A DNA stretch of 64,000 bases from Gammaproteobacteria bacterium (GCA_018820765.1 JAHJNN010000012.1:124001-188000); one strand, 5' to 3'. Shown: positions 46,146 through 55,776, counted from the stretch's first letter. A program made the numbers and translations. Notes: a model not told the origin generated them from the sequence alone.

Positions 46146-47444
46146 ATGTTGCCCCTGTTCCCCCGGCACCACGCGCACCAAACGGTCTATGCGGATGCGC
46201 AACACAGCCTGGATCGCACCGCCTTCATGCGCGCCGCACATGCGCTGGCACAACGTCTGCCGTCTCAGACGCATTGCCTGAATCTTTGCGACGACCGGCT
46301 GTTTTTCATGCTGGGCTTTTGCGCCGCGCTGCTGCGCGGGCAATGCACCCTGCTGCCCGCCAGCCGCACCGAATCCAGTTTGGCGGATATCGCCCGGCGG
46401 CACCCCCGCATCACTGCGCTGTGCGATGACCCAGAAGCGTTTACCGGACTCTCCTGCCTTCACCTCGATGCGTCGTTACTGCTGGCCACGCCACAGCTGA
46501 CCGATGAGGGCATCCCGCCCGCAACCCTGGCTGCCGAGCTATATACCTCGGGAAGCACCGGCGCCCCGCAGGCCCACCGCAAAACCTGGGACATGCTGGT
46601 CCAGGGCGCGCAACAGTTGGCTGCCGAACTGAACTTTGGAGGCACCCTGCTGGGCAGCGTACCGTCGCAGCACATGTTCGGGCTGGAAAGCACCATCCTG
46701 CTGCCCATGCAAGCCGGGCTCACGCTGGCGGGCAGCTGCCCCCTGCTGCCGCAGGATATTCACACCGCCATGCAGCGCCTACCGTCCCCGCTATGGTGGG
46801 CGACGACCCCGCTGCATCTGCGTGCCTGCGTGCAAAGCGGTTTGAGATTCCCGAAACTGGCGGGCATCGTCTGTGCCACGCAAACCCTTGCGCCCGATCT
46901 GGCGCGTGCTGCCGAAGCCTGCTTTCAGGCGCCCCTGCATGAAATTTACGGCTGCACCGAAGCGGGGGCCATCGCCACTCGGCGCCCTGCACAGGGCGTC
47001 GAGTGGCGGCCGCTGCCCGATTGGGATATGACCCGCCGCGGGGAACACATCTGGATCAGCGGCACGCGCAGCCCACAGGCATTTTGTCTGCCCGACCATA
47101 TCGAACTGCTGCCTGATGGGCGCTTCCTGCTACAGGGCCGCCATGCCAGCCTGATCAAGGTGGGGGGCAAGCGGATGCATCTGGACGCACTGAATCAAAT
47201 CCTGCTGTCGGTGCCCGGCGTCGAAGACGGTGTGTTCTTCCAGCCGGCCGAAGGGGGGCGCCTGACCGCACTGGTGGTGGCGGCCGACCCCAACCCGGCC
47301 GCCTTGACGGCGGCGCTGCGCAAACAGCTTGACCCGGTTTTTCTGCCGCGTCCGATACACTGGGTGTCCTCGCTGCCGCGCAATGCCGTGGGTAAATTGC
47401 CGCTGCACGCGCTGCAGCACTTGGTGGACGAACTTTCCCGATGA
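46146..47444 (+). CDS. AMP-dependent acyl-ACP ligase
   Basis: A 432-residue adenylate-forming enzyme of the ApeH kind that charges the ACP with an aryl or cinnamoyl-type starter. The ATP loop is LYTSGSTGAPQAHRKTW (about residues 135-151), GCTEAGAIATRRP is the A5 region, and KVGGKRMHLDALNQILL the C-terminal hinge. The ATG at 46146 is chosen; an open frame continues upstream across the COG4648 gene but is not family-like. Confidence 0.84.
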   Translation: MLPLFPRHHAHQTVYADAQHSLDRTAFMRAAHALAQRLPSQTHCLNLCDDRLFFMLGFCAALLRGQCTLLPASRTESSLADIARRHPRITALCDDPEAFTGLSCLHLDASLLLATPQLTDEGIPPATLAAELYTSGSTGAPQAHRKTWDMLVQGAQQLAAELNFGGTLLGSVPSQHMFGLESTILLPMQAGLTLAGSCPLLPQDIHTAMQRLPSPLWWATTPLHLRACVQSGLRFPKLAGIVCATQTLAPDLARAAEACFQAPLHEIYGCTEAGAIATRRPAQGVEWRPLPDWDMTRRGEHIWISGTRSPQAFCLPDHIELLPDGRFLLQGRHASLIKVGGKRMHLDALNQILLSVPGVEDGVFFQPAEGGRLTALVVAADPNPAALTAALRKQLDPVFLPRPIHWVSSLPRNAVGKLPLHALQHLVDELSR

Positions 47445-47749
47445 CGACGCCCTTTGAATTCGCCGGACGCATTTCGGCCGACCACCCCGCGTTGCCCGGC
47501 CACTTCCCCGGCTATCCCATCACGCCGGGCGTGGTGCTGCTCAACCAGGTGGCCCAGGCCTGCGCACACTGGCAACCCGGCGCCCGCATCACGGCCTGGC
47601 CGCTGGTCAAATTCGTCTCGCCCCTGCTGCCGGAAGAGGCCTTTGCCATCCGCCTGACCGGTGCCACGCCGGGCACTGCCCGCTTCACCCTCCACGTTGA
47701 CGTCCGCCTGGTCGCCAGCGGCCAGTTCACGTTTACGTTCGACGCATGA
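47441..47749 (+). CDS. 3-hydroxyacyl-ACP dehydratase (ApeI-like hotdog)
   Basis: A 102-residue hotdog-fold dehydratase. The FabZ-like helix-turn is DHPALPGHFPGYPITPGVVL (catalytic His in HFPG). It overlaps the ligase by four bases. It dehydrates the 3-hydroxy intermediate in polyene elongation, together with the second dehydratase at 53507. Confidence 0.85.
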   Translation: MTTPFEFAGRISADHPALPGHFPGYPITPGVVLLNQVAQACAHWQPGARITAWPLVKFVSPLLPEEAFAIRLTGATPGTARFTLHVDVRLVASGQFTFTFDA

Positions 47750-48642
47750 GCGACGAATGGGCCTCCCGTCCGGAACGCAGCACGCTGTGGGTGATGCAGC
47801 TGTATGCGTGGGTTTCCCTGCACGCCGGACGCGCGGCAGGCCGTCTGTTCCTGCCCGCCATTTGCCTGTATTTCCTGCTGTTTGCGCGGCAGGCGCGGCA
47901 GGCCTCGACCGACTATCTGACACGCATCCTGGGGCGACGGCCGGGCTGGTGGGCGCGTTACCGCCATTTCTTCCATTTCGCCAGCGTCGTCCATGACCGC
48001 TTGTTTCTCAGCGCAGGAGAGCTCGACCGTTTCGACTTTGGCGTCGAAGGCGAAGCCCATGTCCGCGGCGCCCTGGCCAAGGGACGCGGCCTCATCCTGC
48101 TCGGTGCCCATTTCGGCAGCTTCGAAGTATTGCGTGCCGGGTTGGCGACGCGCGAGGCGCTGCCGCCCCTGAATATCCTGATGTACCTCGATAACGCCGC
48201 CAACAGCAACCGCATTTTTGCCAACGCCCGCAAGCAGGGGGTCAGCATCATTCCCCTCGGCCGCCCGGATTCGCTGCTGCGCGCCATGGAATGTCTGCAA
48301 CGCGGCGAGATGCTCGGCATGCTGGGCGACCGCACGCTGGGCCAGGATAAAATCGTCCGCGTGCCATTTCTCGGTGAACCGGCCGCCTTTCCGCAGGCAC
48401 CCTGGCTGCTGGCCAGCCTGTCGCAGGCGCCGGTGGTGCTGTTCTTCGGCGCGTACGAGGGGGGCAATCGCTATGCGATCCGCTTCGAGGGTTTTGCCGA
48501 CAGCATCCATCTGCCGCGCGGCCAGCGCAGCGAACAGTGTGCGGCCTATGCCGCGCGCTATGCTGAACGCCTGGAAGCGCAATGCCGTCACTCGCCCAAC
48601 AACTGGTTCAATTTTTATGCCTTCTGGCAAATCTCTGATTAA
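47746..48642 (+). CDS. Lipid A-type acyltransferase (HtrB/LpxL family)
   Basis: A 298-residue membrane-associated acyltransferase. An N-terminal hydrophobic segment (about residues 32-47) is followed by LLGAHFGSFEVLRA with the HX4E motif, and GDRTLGQDKIVRVPFLG. Homologues in aryl-polyene clusters probably attach the polyene to a lipid. It overlaps the LolA-like gene by 26 bases. Confidence 0.85.
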   Translation: MSDEWASRPERSTLWVMQLYAWVSLHAGRAAGRLFLPAICLYFLLFARQARQASTDYLTRILGRRPGWWARYRHFFHFASVVHDRLFLSAGELDRFDFGVEGEAHVRGALAKGRGLILLGAHFGSFEVLRAGLATREALPPLNILMYLDNAANSNRIFANARKQGVSIIPLGRPDSLLRAMECLQRGEMLGMLGDRTLGQDKIVRVPFLGEPAAFPQAPWLLASLSQAPVVLFFGAYEGGNRYAIRFEGFADSIHLPRGQRSEQCAAYAARYAERLEAQCRHSPNNWFNFYAFWQISD

Positions 48643-49210
48643 CGTCGGATTGCGCCTGCTCGGTCTCGGCCTGTTCTGCGCCAGTCCGCTGCTGGCGGCC
48701 GCAGACTGGGGGCTGCCGCTGCTCATGTCCGGCTTTGCCGCCGTTGAGGAAAGCCGTGCGCGTTTCCAGGAAGAAAAACACCTGGCCATGCTGACTGAGC
48801 CGTTGATGTTGTCCGGCACGCTGCGCTATGTGCGCCCTGATCGGATCGAAAAACACATCACCCAACCCTACGCCGAATCCCTGCGCATCGACCGCGATCG
48901 CCTGGAATGGGAAAGCCAGGGACGCACCCGCATCCTGTCGCTGCGCAGCCAGCCGCAAATCTGGGCGCTGGCAGAAAGCCTGCGCGCCACCCTGGCAGGC
49001 GATTTGCCCGCCTTGCAGCGCCACTACGCGGTCAAGCTGCAAGGCACGCGCACGCAGTGGACCATCACGCTGGAGCCCCGCTACGACAGCCTCGCCCAGT
49101 TCATCGAACAGATTCGCCTGCAGGGTCGCGACAACCAGTTGCGCGAGGTCGAGATCATCGAGGCCAGCGGCGACCGTTCGCTCATGCGCATCGAGGAGAT
49201 CCCCAACTGA
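48617..49210 (+). CDS. LolA-like outer-membrane lipoprotein carrier protein
   Basis: A 197-residue periplasmic protein with a signal peptide (MPSGKSLINVGLRLLG..., cleavage near AAA, residue 28) and a LolA-like beta domain starting near LMSGFAAVEESRARFQEEK. It probably carries the lipid-linked polyene across the periplasm. The ATG at 48617 lies inside the acyltransferase gene; no better start is seen before the signal peptide. Confidence 0.78.
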   Translation: MPSGKSLINVGLRLLGLGLFCASPLLAAADWGLPLLMSGFAAVEESRARFQEEKHLAMLTEPLMLSGTLRYVRPDRIEKHITQPYAESLRIDRDRLEWESQGRTRILSLRSQPQIWALAESLRATLAGDLPALQRHYAVKLQGTRTQWTITLEPRYDSLAQFIEQIRLQGRDNQLREVEIIEASGDRSLMRIEEIPN

Positions 49211-49221
49211 AGCCCGCCGCA

Positions 49222-51510
49222 ATGCGCCTGGTGTGGTTCGCCGTCCTGCTGCTGAGCGTGGTGCAGCTGGCGCGCACGCCGATCAATCTGGATCTCAGCG
49301 GATTCCTGCCCAGCCATGCCCAGCCCACCCAGCGCCTGCTGATCGACCAGATGCGGGATGGCGTGGGCGGGCGGCTTGTTCTGCTGGCGATTAGCGGCGA
49401 CACGACCGAGAACCGCGCCCGCCTCAGTCAGCAACTTGCGGCCCGTATGCAACAGGGGGACCACTTCAGCCTGGTCGCCAACGGGGCGCCGCTGCCGCCA
49501 GAACAACTCGAATGGCTGATGCAACGGCGTTACCTGCTGACGCCCGGGCTGAGCGCGCAATCCTTCAGCGCGGCCGGTCTGCGGCAGGCGCTGGAGGCGG
49601 ACCTGCGGCTCCTCGCCTCGCCGTTGGGCGGCATGATTCAGGCCTGGCTGCCACGCGATCCGAGTGGCGCCATGCTGATGCTGTTGCAGTCGCTGGCGGG
49701 GCAGAATCCGCCTGTCAGCCAACACGGCGTGTGGTTTTCCCACGATGGCAAGCGAGCCCTGCTGCTGGCCTACAGCCAGGCGCCGGGGATGGACGCGCGG
49801 GCGCAGGAGCGCGCCCTGGCCAGCATCCGGGCGGATTTTTCCGCCAACCTCCGCGCCGACGACGGCAGCGTCAGCCCGGCGCAATTGCAGTTGAGCGGGG
49901 CGCCCGTGTTTGCCGCCGATGCCCGCCAGCAAATCGAGCGCGCCGCGCAGCGCACCACCGGTTTATCCGTACTGCTGGTTACGCTGATCCTATGGCTGGC
50001 GTATCGCGCCTGGAAACCGGTTGCCTACAGCCTCATTCCGCTGCTGACTGGCCTGCTGGTCGGTGCGGCTGCGGTCGGCGCCTGGTTCGGCTCGATTCAC
50101 GGCATCACGCTGGCATTCGGCGCCATTCTCATTGGTGAAGCGGTGGACTATCCGGCTTATCTGTATACCCACCGCAGCGCCGGCGAGACGCTCACGACCA
50201 CCGCCTGGCGCATCCGCCATGCTCTGCGGCTGGCCATGCTGACCACCGCGCTGGGCGCGCTGTTCATGCTGCTGTCAGACCTGGAAGGCCTGCGCCAGCT
50301 GGGCCTGCTCGCCGCCGCCGGCGCCGTCGCGGCCGGGCTGACGACGCGCTGGGTATTGCCCTCACTCGATCCGGGCGTCTACCGCCTGCCGCGCCTGCCG
50401 GCCTGGCCGCGCCCGCCGCGTTGGTTGGCGCTGCTGTTGTTGGCGGGGGCCATGGTCGCGCTGGTGCGCGCCGATCTGGTCTGGGACGACGATCTGGCGC
50501 ATCTTTCCCCGACCCCGCCCGCGGCGCTGGAACAGGATCGCCTCCTGCGCGGCGAACTCGGCGCACCGGATACGCGCTTTCTGCTGACCTTCACTGCGCC
50601 GACCGCCGAAGCGGCCCTGGCCCTGAGCGAACAGCACCAGCCCTGGCTGGAAAGTCTGGTTCGGGACGGCACCATCACCGGCTACGCGCTGGCGGCGCAA
50701 TCCCTGCCCAGTCAGACCGCGCAACAGGCCCGGCGCGCCGCCCTGCCGGATCCCGCCACCGCCCGCCGCGATCTGGATCTGGCTTTAGAGGGGCTACCTT
50801 TCCGGCCCGGCAGCTTTGCGCCGTTTTTGCGCGACATCGAACACAGCCGCAGCTTGCCGCTGATCCAGCGGACCGATCTGGACGGCACCCCCTGGGCCAC
50901 CCGCGTCGATGCCTTGCTTGTCCCCGGGCAGGGCCATTGGATCGCACTGGCGCCCCTGTCCGGGGTCTCCCAGGCGGCTCGCCTGACCACTGCAATCGAC
51001 CAGCATCGCGCGCCGGGCGTTGCGCTGCTGGACATCAAGGGCGACACCGAAACACTGTTGCGCAACGCACGAAAACAGGCCCTGCTGCTGATGCTGGCGG
51101 GCATCGCCATGATTGCCCTGCTGCTCGGAATCGGGCTTGGCAGCGTCGGCACCGTGGTCAGAACGCTGTTGCCGGTGCTGGCTGCCATGCTGACCTCCAC
51201 CGCCACGCTATTGGCACTGGGCATCCGCCTGAACCTGTTTCACCTGATTTCGCTGTTGCTGGTACTGGGCATCGGAATGAACTACGCCTTGTTCTTCCAG
51301 CGCCGTGCCGAGAACGGGGAAGCTGCCCAGCGCGCGGGCCTGGCAGTGGGTTTGTGCGGCCTGACCAGCCTGGCGGCCTTTTCCTGCCTGGCGCTCACGT
51401 CCATTCCCGTATTGCATGCGATCGGCTTGACCGTGCTGCTTGGCACGCTGTTTTCGTTGTTTTACGCCGCCGTCTGGCGCCCCGATGTCGCGCCGAACAA
51501 TCCCGGTTAA
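49222..51510 (+). CDS. MMPL/RND-type exporter
   Basis: A 762-residue inner-membrane transporter with 12 predicted helices in two blocks of one plus five, separated by large periplasmic domains (about residues 30-250 and 405-600). FGAILIGEAVDYPAYLYTHR and LVLGIGMNYALFFQRR are the twin membrane motifs of MMPL proteins. Such proteins export the lipid-linked polyene in aryl-polyene clusters. The ATG at 49222 follows the LolA-like gene closely, 11 bases after its stop. Confidence 0.85.
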   Translation: MRLVWFAVLLLSVVQLARTPINLDLSGFLPSHAQPTQRLLIDQMRDGVGGRLVLLAISGDTTENRARLSQQLAARMQQGDHFSLVANGAPLPPEQLEWLMQRRYLLTPGLSAQSFSAAGLRQALEADLRLLASPLGGMIQAWLPRDPSGAMLMLLQSLAGQNPPVSQHGVWFSHDGKRALLLAYSQAPGMDARAQERALASIRADFSANLRADDGSVSPAQLQLSGAPVFAADARQQIERAAQRTTGLSVLLVTLILWLAYRAWKPVAYSLIPLLTGLLVGAAAVGAWFGSIHGITLAFGAILIGEAVDYPAYLYTHRSAGETLTTTAWRIRHALRLAMLTTALGALFMLLSDLEGLRQLGLLAAAGAVAAGLTTRWVLPSLDPGVYRLPRLPAWPRPPRWLALLLLAGAMVALVRADLVWDDDLAHLSPTPPAALEQDRLLRGELGAPDTRFLLTFTAPTAEAALALSEQHQPWLESLVRDGTITGYALAAQSLPSQTAQQARRAALPDPATARRDLDLALEGLPFRPGSFAPFLRDIEHSRSLPLIQRTDLDGTPWATRVDALLVPGQGHWIALAPLSGVSQAARLTTAIDQHRAPGVALLDIKGDTETLLRNARKQALLLMLAGIAMIALLLGIGLGSVGTVVRTLLPVLAAMLTSTATLLALGIRLNLFHLISLLLVLGIGMNYALFFQRRAENGEAAQRAGLAVGLCGLTSLAAFSCLALTSIPVLHAIGLTVLLGTLFSLFYAAVWRPDVAPNNPG

Positions 51511-51555
51511 AATTCGCCCCTTTTTTGCGCATACGCCCACTTGGTATTTGGCTTC

Positions 51556-52734
51556 GTGAATCCGCTCCCCATTACCGCACTCGCCACCGCCAGCCCGCTC
51601 GGGCTGGGGCTGGACGCTGCGCTGTCCGCGCTGCGGCAGGGGAAAAGCGGTTTGCGTCCGAATGATTTTGCGGATGGCGTGCTGCCCACCTGGATCGGCC
51701 GTGTCGGCGACATCGAGGCGTGCCCACTGCCCGCATCCCTGGAAGCCTACGACTGCCGCAATAACCGCCTGGCGCATCTGGGTCTGGAGCAGGACGGATT
51801 TCGCGCCGCGGTGGCGCGCGCCCGGCAGCGCTGGGGCGGTGCCCGCATCGGCGTCTTTCTCGGCACCACGACTTCGGGCATTCTCGCCACCGAGCAGGCC
51901 TACCGGGCGCACGACTCGGACGGCGCCCTGCCGGCGAGCTTCGATTACGCCCACACCCACAGCCTGTATTCCGTCACCGATTACGTCCGCACCAGCCTGC
52001 AGTTGGCCGGCCCGGCCTACAGCATTTCCACCGCCTGCTCGTCCAGCGCCAAGGTGTTTGCCGCGGCCAGCCGCATGATCGCCGCCGGCGTATGCGATGC
52101 GGCGGTGGTCGGCGGGGTCGACAGCCTGTGCCATTCCATCCTGTACGGCTTCAATTCGCTGGCCTTGCTGTCCAGCCAGCCCTGCCGCCCCTGGGATGCG
52201 CAGCGCGACGGCCTCAGCCTCGGCGAAGCCGCCGGTTTCGCGCTGCTGGAGCGCGAGGCCGAAAGCGACATCGCCTTGCTGGGCTATGGCGAAAGTGCCG
52301 ACGCCTACCATATGTCCTCCCCGCATCCGGCGGGCGCAGGGGCGCTGCTCGCCATGCGCGCAGCCCTGCAGCATGCCGGACTCGACCCGCAGGCGATCGA
52401 CTATGTGAACCTGCATGGCACCGCCAGCCCGGCCAATGACCGCGCCGAAGATCAGGCCGTCAGCCAGCTTTTCGGCACGGAAATCGCCTGCAGCTCGACC
52501 AAGGGGCACACCGGCCACACCCTGGGAGCGGCCGGCATCACCGAAGCCATCCTGTGCGCGCTGACCCTGCGCTCGGGCATTGCCCCCGCCACCCTGCATC
52601 AGCGCCAGGCCGACCCGGCCCTGCGCTGCCGGGTGCTGACCCAGGCAAAGCCCTTGCATCCGCAGCGTGTCATGAGCAACTCGTTCGGGTTTGGCGGCGA
52701 CAACTGCGCGCTGGTTCTGGGGCGCACGCCATAA
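51556..52734 (+). CDS. Beta-ketoacyl-ACP synthase (ApeO/FabF-like)
   Basis: A 392-residue ketosynthase. The catalytic triad is Cys161 (STACSSSAK), His287 (LHGTASPAND) and His321 with Lys316 (STKGHTGHTLGAAG). The GTG at 51556 gives the usual N-terminus MNPLPITALATASPLG; a TTG at 51541 is an alternative. It is the only complete KS in the cluster and is paired with the chain-length factor that follows. Confidence 0.9.
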   Translation: MNPLPITALATASPLGLGLDAALSALRQGKSGLRPNDFADGVLPTWIGRVGDIEACPLPASLEAYDCRNNRLAHLGLEQDGFRAAVARARQRWGGARIGVFLGTTTSGILATEQAYRAHDSDGALPASFDYAHTHSLYSVTDYVRTSLQLAGPAYSISTACSSSAKVFAAASRMIAAGVCDAAVVGGVDSLCHSILYGFNSLALLSSQPCRPWDAQRDGLSLGEAAGFALLEREAESDIALLGYGESADAYHMSSPHPAGAGALLAMRAALQHAGLDPQAIDYVNLHGTASPANDRAEDQAVSQLFGTEIACSSTKGHTGHTLGAAGITEAILCALTLRSGIAPATLHQRQADPALRCRVLTQAKPLHPQRVMSNSFGFGGDNCALVLGRTP

Positions 52735-53519
52735 TGCGCGTCGCCGTACACGGCATCGGCCTGTATGCGCCGGGCCTGCCGAACTGGCAGGCTGCGCTGC
52801 CCGTGCTGCGCGGCGAGCAAGCCTGGTATGCAGCGCAGCTTCCGGCAGTCACCCTGCCGCTGCCATCCGCCGAGCGCCGTCGCACCTCGGCCTGCGCGCG
52901 CGCCGCCTGGGCGGTTGCCGAGCAGGCGCTTGCGGCCTCCGGCTTCGACGCGCACGAGGTGAATACCGTATTTGTCTCCAGCGGTGGCGATGGCGCCATC
53001 CTGCATCAACTGTGCCTGGCGCTGGCGAGCCCGGATCGCGCAGTGTCGCCCACCCATTTCCATAATTCGGTGCACAACGCGCCGGCCGGCTATTACGGCA
53101 TTGCGCATGCTAGCCACGCCGCGTCCACCAGCCTGTGTAACCACGCCGCGCCCTTCGCCGCCGGCTTGCTGGAAGCCGCGGTCCAGGTCGTCACCGAGAA
53201 CCGCCCCGTGCTTTTGGTCGGATTCGACCTGGTCGCGCCCTTCCCGCTCGCACCGCTGTGGCCGGCGCAGCAGGACTTTGCGGCCGCGCTGTTGCTGGCG
53301 CCTCCCGGCCGGTCGGATGCGCTTGCGCACTGGCGCGTCGCACCGACTGCCGCCGCGGGCGCGCCTGCGGCTGATCCAGATTGGCTGCTGCAATTCGCCC
53401 GCGCCAATCCCGTCGCACAGAGCCTGCCCCTGCTGGCGGCGCTGGCAGCCGGAACATCGGCACTGCGCCGCCTGCCTTACCTTGACGGCCTGTCGCTGGA
53501 GGTTGAGTGCGCACACTGA
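52734..53519 (+). CDS. Beta-ketoacyl synthase-like chain length factor
   Basis: A 261-residue KS-like protein of the chain-length-factor type (beta-ketoacyl synthase N-terminal family). It has FHNSVHNAPAGYYGIA and SLCNHAAPFAAGL but lacks a complete KS triad, and it is much shorter than an active ketosynthase. In aryl-polyene systems the KS/CLF heterodimer sets polyene length. The start ATG (52734) overlaps the KS stop (TAATG). Confidence 0.85.
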   Translation: MRVAVHGIGLYAPGLPNWQAALPVLRGEQAWYAAQLPAVTLPLPSAERRRTSACARAAWAVAEQALAASGFDAHEVNTVFVSSGGDGAILHQLCLALASPDRAVSPTHFHNSVHNAPAGYYGIAHASHAASTSLCNHAAPFAAGLLEAAVQVVTENRPVLLVGFDLVAPFPLAPLWPAQQDFAAALLLAPPGRSDALAHWRVAPTAAAGAPAADPDWLLQFARANPVAQSLPLLAALAAGTSALRRLPYLDGLSLEVECAH

Positions 53520-53947
53520 CCGCCCCCGACATCGCCCGCCTGCTGCCGCACAGCGGCAACATGGTGCTGCTCGACGCCGTGCTCAAACACGATGCCGACA
53601 CGATTCACTGTGTGGCGCACCGTCATCACGCCATCGACAATCCTTTGCGGATGGCCGGCAGGCTGCCCGCCTGGTGCGGGCTGGAATATGCCGCGCAGGC
53701 CATGGCCGTCCACCAGGGCCTTTGTGCAGGCAGCGATGTGCCGCCCGCGCGCGGTTTTCTGGCGGTGGCGCGCGACGTGACGCTGACGCCGACCGATCTC
53801 GACGGGCTGCCGGGAGAACTGCATATCCATGCCGAAAAGCTCATCGCCGAAAGCGGGCGCTCGATGTACCAATTCCAGCTGAGCAGCCAGGGGCACACGC
53901 TGCTCAGCGGCCGGGTCGCGGTCGTGCTGCAGGGGGCGGCCGAATGA
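53507..53947 (+). CDS. 3-hydroxyacyl-ACP dehydratase (ApeP-like)
   Basis: A 146-residue hotdog protein. The start is GTG at 53507, overlapping the CLF gene by 13 bases. LLPHSGNMVLLDAVL and GLEYAAQAMAVHQGL are the conserved dehydratase segments. It works with the first dehydratase and the reductase that follows to build the conjugated chain. Confidence 0.85.
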   Translation: MRTLTAPDIARLLPHSGNMVLLDAVLKHDADTIHCVAHRHHAIDNPLRMAGRLPAWCGLEYAAQAMAVHQGLCAGSDVPPARGFLAVARDVTLTPTDLDGLPGELHIHAEKLIAESGRSMYQFQLSSQGHTLLSGRVAVVLQGAAE

Positions 53948-54663
53948 AGCGCGCCCTCGTCACCGGCGGCAGCGGCGCCATCGGTTCGGCCATATGCCGC
54001 CGTCTGGCGTCCTGTGGCCACCATGTCATCATCCATGCCCACCGTCACCCCGAACGCGCGTCCGCGCTGGCGGACGATATCCGCACGGCTGGCGGCAGTG
54101 CGGAAACCCTCTGTTTCGACGTCCGTGACGCCGACCACTGCCGGTCCGTGCTGGAACAAAACCTGACGCTGGGCCCCGTGCAAATCCTGGTCAACAATGC
54201 GGGCTGCCACGACGACGCGCCGCTGGCCGGGATGCGGGCGGAACAATGGCACGACGTCATCGACACTTCGCTGCACGGATTTTTCAACGTGAGCCAACCT
54301 TTGCTGCTGCCCATGATGGCCACCCGCTGGGGACGCATCATCAATCTGTCGTCGGTTGCGGCCCAACTGGGCAACCGGGGGCAGGCGAACTATGCCGCCG
54401 CCAAGGCCGGGCTGCACGGCGCCAGCAAGTCGCTGGCGCTCGAACTGGCCACGCGCGGCATCACCGTCAATGTCGTCGCCCCCGGCATCATCGGGTCCGG
54501 CATGACCGACGGGGTCTTCGACCCAGACACGATCAAGCGACTGGTGCCGATGAAGCGCGCCGGCACCCCGGACGAAGTGGCCGCGCTGGTGGCCTTCCTC
54601 GCCTCCGACGAGGCAGCCTATCTCACCGGCCAGATCATCGGCCTGAATGGGGGTATGGCATGA
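53944..54663 (+). CDS. 3-oxoacyl-ACP reductase (ApeQ/FabG-like)
   Basis: A 239-residue SDR. The NADPH motif is TGGSGAIGSA (about residues 7-16), NNAG near residue 82, and the catalytic Ser-Tyr-Lys lies in LSSVAAQLGNRGQANYAAAKAG. It reduces the 3-keto intermediate during polyene elongation. ATG overlaps the dehydratase stop; the ATGA at the other end overlaps the glycosyltransferase. Confidence 0.9.
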   Translation: MKRALVTGGSGAIGSAICRRLASCGHHVIIHAHRHPERASALADDIRTAGGSAETLCFDVRDADHCRSVLEQNLTLGPVQILVNNAGCHDDAPLAGMRAEQWHDVIDTSLHGFFNVSQPLLLPMMATRWGRIINLSSVAAQLGNRGQANYAAAKAGLHGASKSLALELATRGITVNVVAPGIIGSGMTDGVFDPDTIKRLVPMKRAGTPDEVAALVAFLASDEAAYLTGQIIGLNGGMA

Positions 54664-55463
54664 ACCCGGCGGCCGGAACCCGCACCATGGCACTGGTCAT
54701 CCCCGCCTACAACGAAGCGGCGAGCCTGCGGCAGGTTGCCGAGGCGGCCTTGGCGCAGCACGCGTGGGTCATCATTGTCGACGACGGCTCGACCGACGCC
54801 ACCTCGCAATGCGTCGCCGGTTTGCCGCTCACCCTGCTGCGTCTGGCCATCAACCAAGGCAAGGCCGCTGCCCTGTTGCACGGCATGAAACACGCCCTGC
54901 AACACGGGGCCACCGCGGTCATGACCATGGACGCAGACGGACAGCATCGGGCGGAGGACATCCCCCGGTTGCTTGAGGCAAGCCAGGCCCATCCCGATCG
55001 TCTGATCATCGGCTCCCGCCTGCACGACCGCCGCCAGTTCCCAACCCGCCGCTACCTGGCCAATCGTTTCGCCAATTTCTGGGTTGCCTGGGCAGCGGGC
55101 TATCCGCTCAGCGACAGCCAGTCCGGCTTCCGCGTCTATCCCGGGAACCTGTTGCGCGCCTATCTGGCGGCCAGCCGAACCACCCATGGCTTTGTCTTCG
55201 AAAGCGAAATCATCATTGAAGCCGGGCGCCGGGGTTGCGCTCCCCTGGCGGTAGCCGTCCCGGCCATCTATGTCGCCAGCGCCCGCAAAAGCCACTTCAG
55301 GCCGGTTCTGGACATTGCCCGAATCACCCGCATGGTCGCCCTGAAACTGTTGCAGCGCGGGCTTTGCCCCCTATGTTTGTGGCGCAGCCTGCGCGCCCCG
55401 CAAACCCATCCGACCAGCCACAATTGCGACCTCGGTAACCCCCGTTCTGCTGACCTGCTTTGA
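54660..55463 (+). CDS. Family 2 glycosyltransferase
   Basis: A 267-residue GT-A-fold transferase: VIPAYNEAASL, VDDGSTD (about residues 40-46) and MDADGQHRAED. The C-terminal part has a hydrophobic segment but no clear polytopic membrane region. It is the last gene of the cluster and could attach a sugar to the lipid-linked polyene; this is inferred from position. Its stop precedes the rpsU promoter by only a few bases. Confidence 0.82.
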   Translation: MNPAAGTRTMALVIPAYNEAASLRQVAEAALAQHAWVIIVDDGSTDATSQCVAGLPLTLLRLAINQGKAAALLHGMKHALQHGATAVMTMDADGQHRAEDIPRLLEASQAHPDRLIIGSRLHDRRQFPTRRYLANRFANFWVAWAAGYPLSDSQSGFRVYPGNLLRAYLAASRTTHGFVFESEIIIEAGRRGCAPLAVAVPAIYVASARKSHFRPVLDIARITRMVALKLLQRGLCPLCLWRSLRAPQTHPTSHNCDLGNPRSADLL

Positions 55464-55486
55464 ATTGGCTTAGGCTCTGTTATACT
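55459..55486 (+). promoter_or_regulatory. Sigma-70 promoter for rpsU
   Basis: TATACT (-10, 55481-55486) and TTTGAA (-35, 55459-55464) with 16 bases between. The -35 overlaps the end of the glycosyltransferase gene. It sits about 35 bases before the rpsU ATG at 55522. Confidence 0.45.
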
Positions 55487-55521
55487 TAACGTTTTTCGTC
55501 TTCCTTGGAAGCTCTGTTCAT

Positions 55522-55734
55522 ATGCCTCACGTCAAAGTCAAAGAAAACGAGCCGTTCGATGTCGCCCTGCGTCGCTTCAAGCGCTCCATCGAAAAAGTCG
55601 GTCTGTTGACCGAACTGCGCGCCCGCGAGTTCTACGAAAAGCCCACCGCCGAGCGCAAGCGCAAGCTCGCTGCTGCGGTCAAGCGCCAGAGCAAGCGCCT
55701 GCGCGGCCAGCAACTCCCCCCCAAGATGTATTGA
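55522..55734 (+). CDS. rpsU: 30S ribosomal protein S21
   Basis: A 70-residue S21: [20 protein letters not shown] and [20 protein letters not shown] are conserved, including the basic C-terminal part. It starts the macromolecular synthesis operon rpsU-yqeY-dnaG-rpoD; the ATG has a weak purine tract upstream. Confidence 0.96.
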   Translation: MPHVKVKENEPFDVALRRFKRSIEKVGLLTELRAREFYEKPTAERKRKLAAAVKRQSKRLRGQQLPPKMY

Positions 55735-55776
55735 TTCTGCCCTTCGGCAGAATCTACATACCCACGTCCGCCCGGC

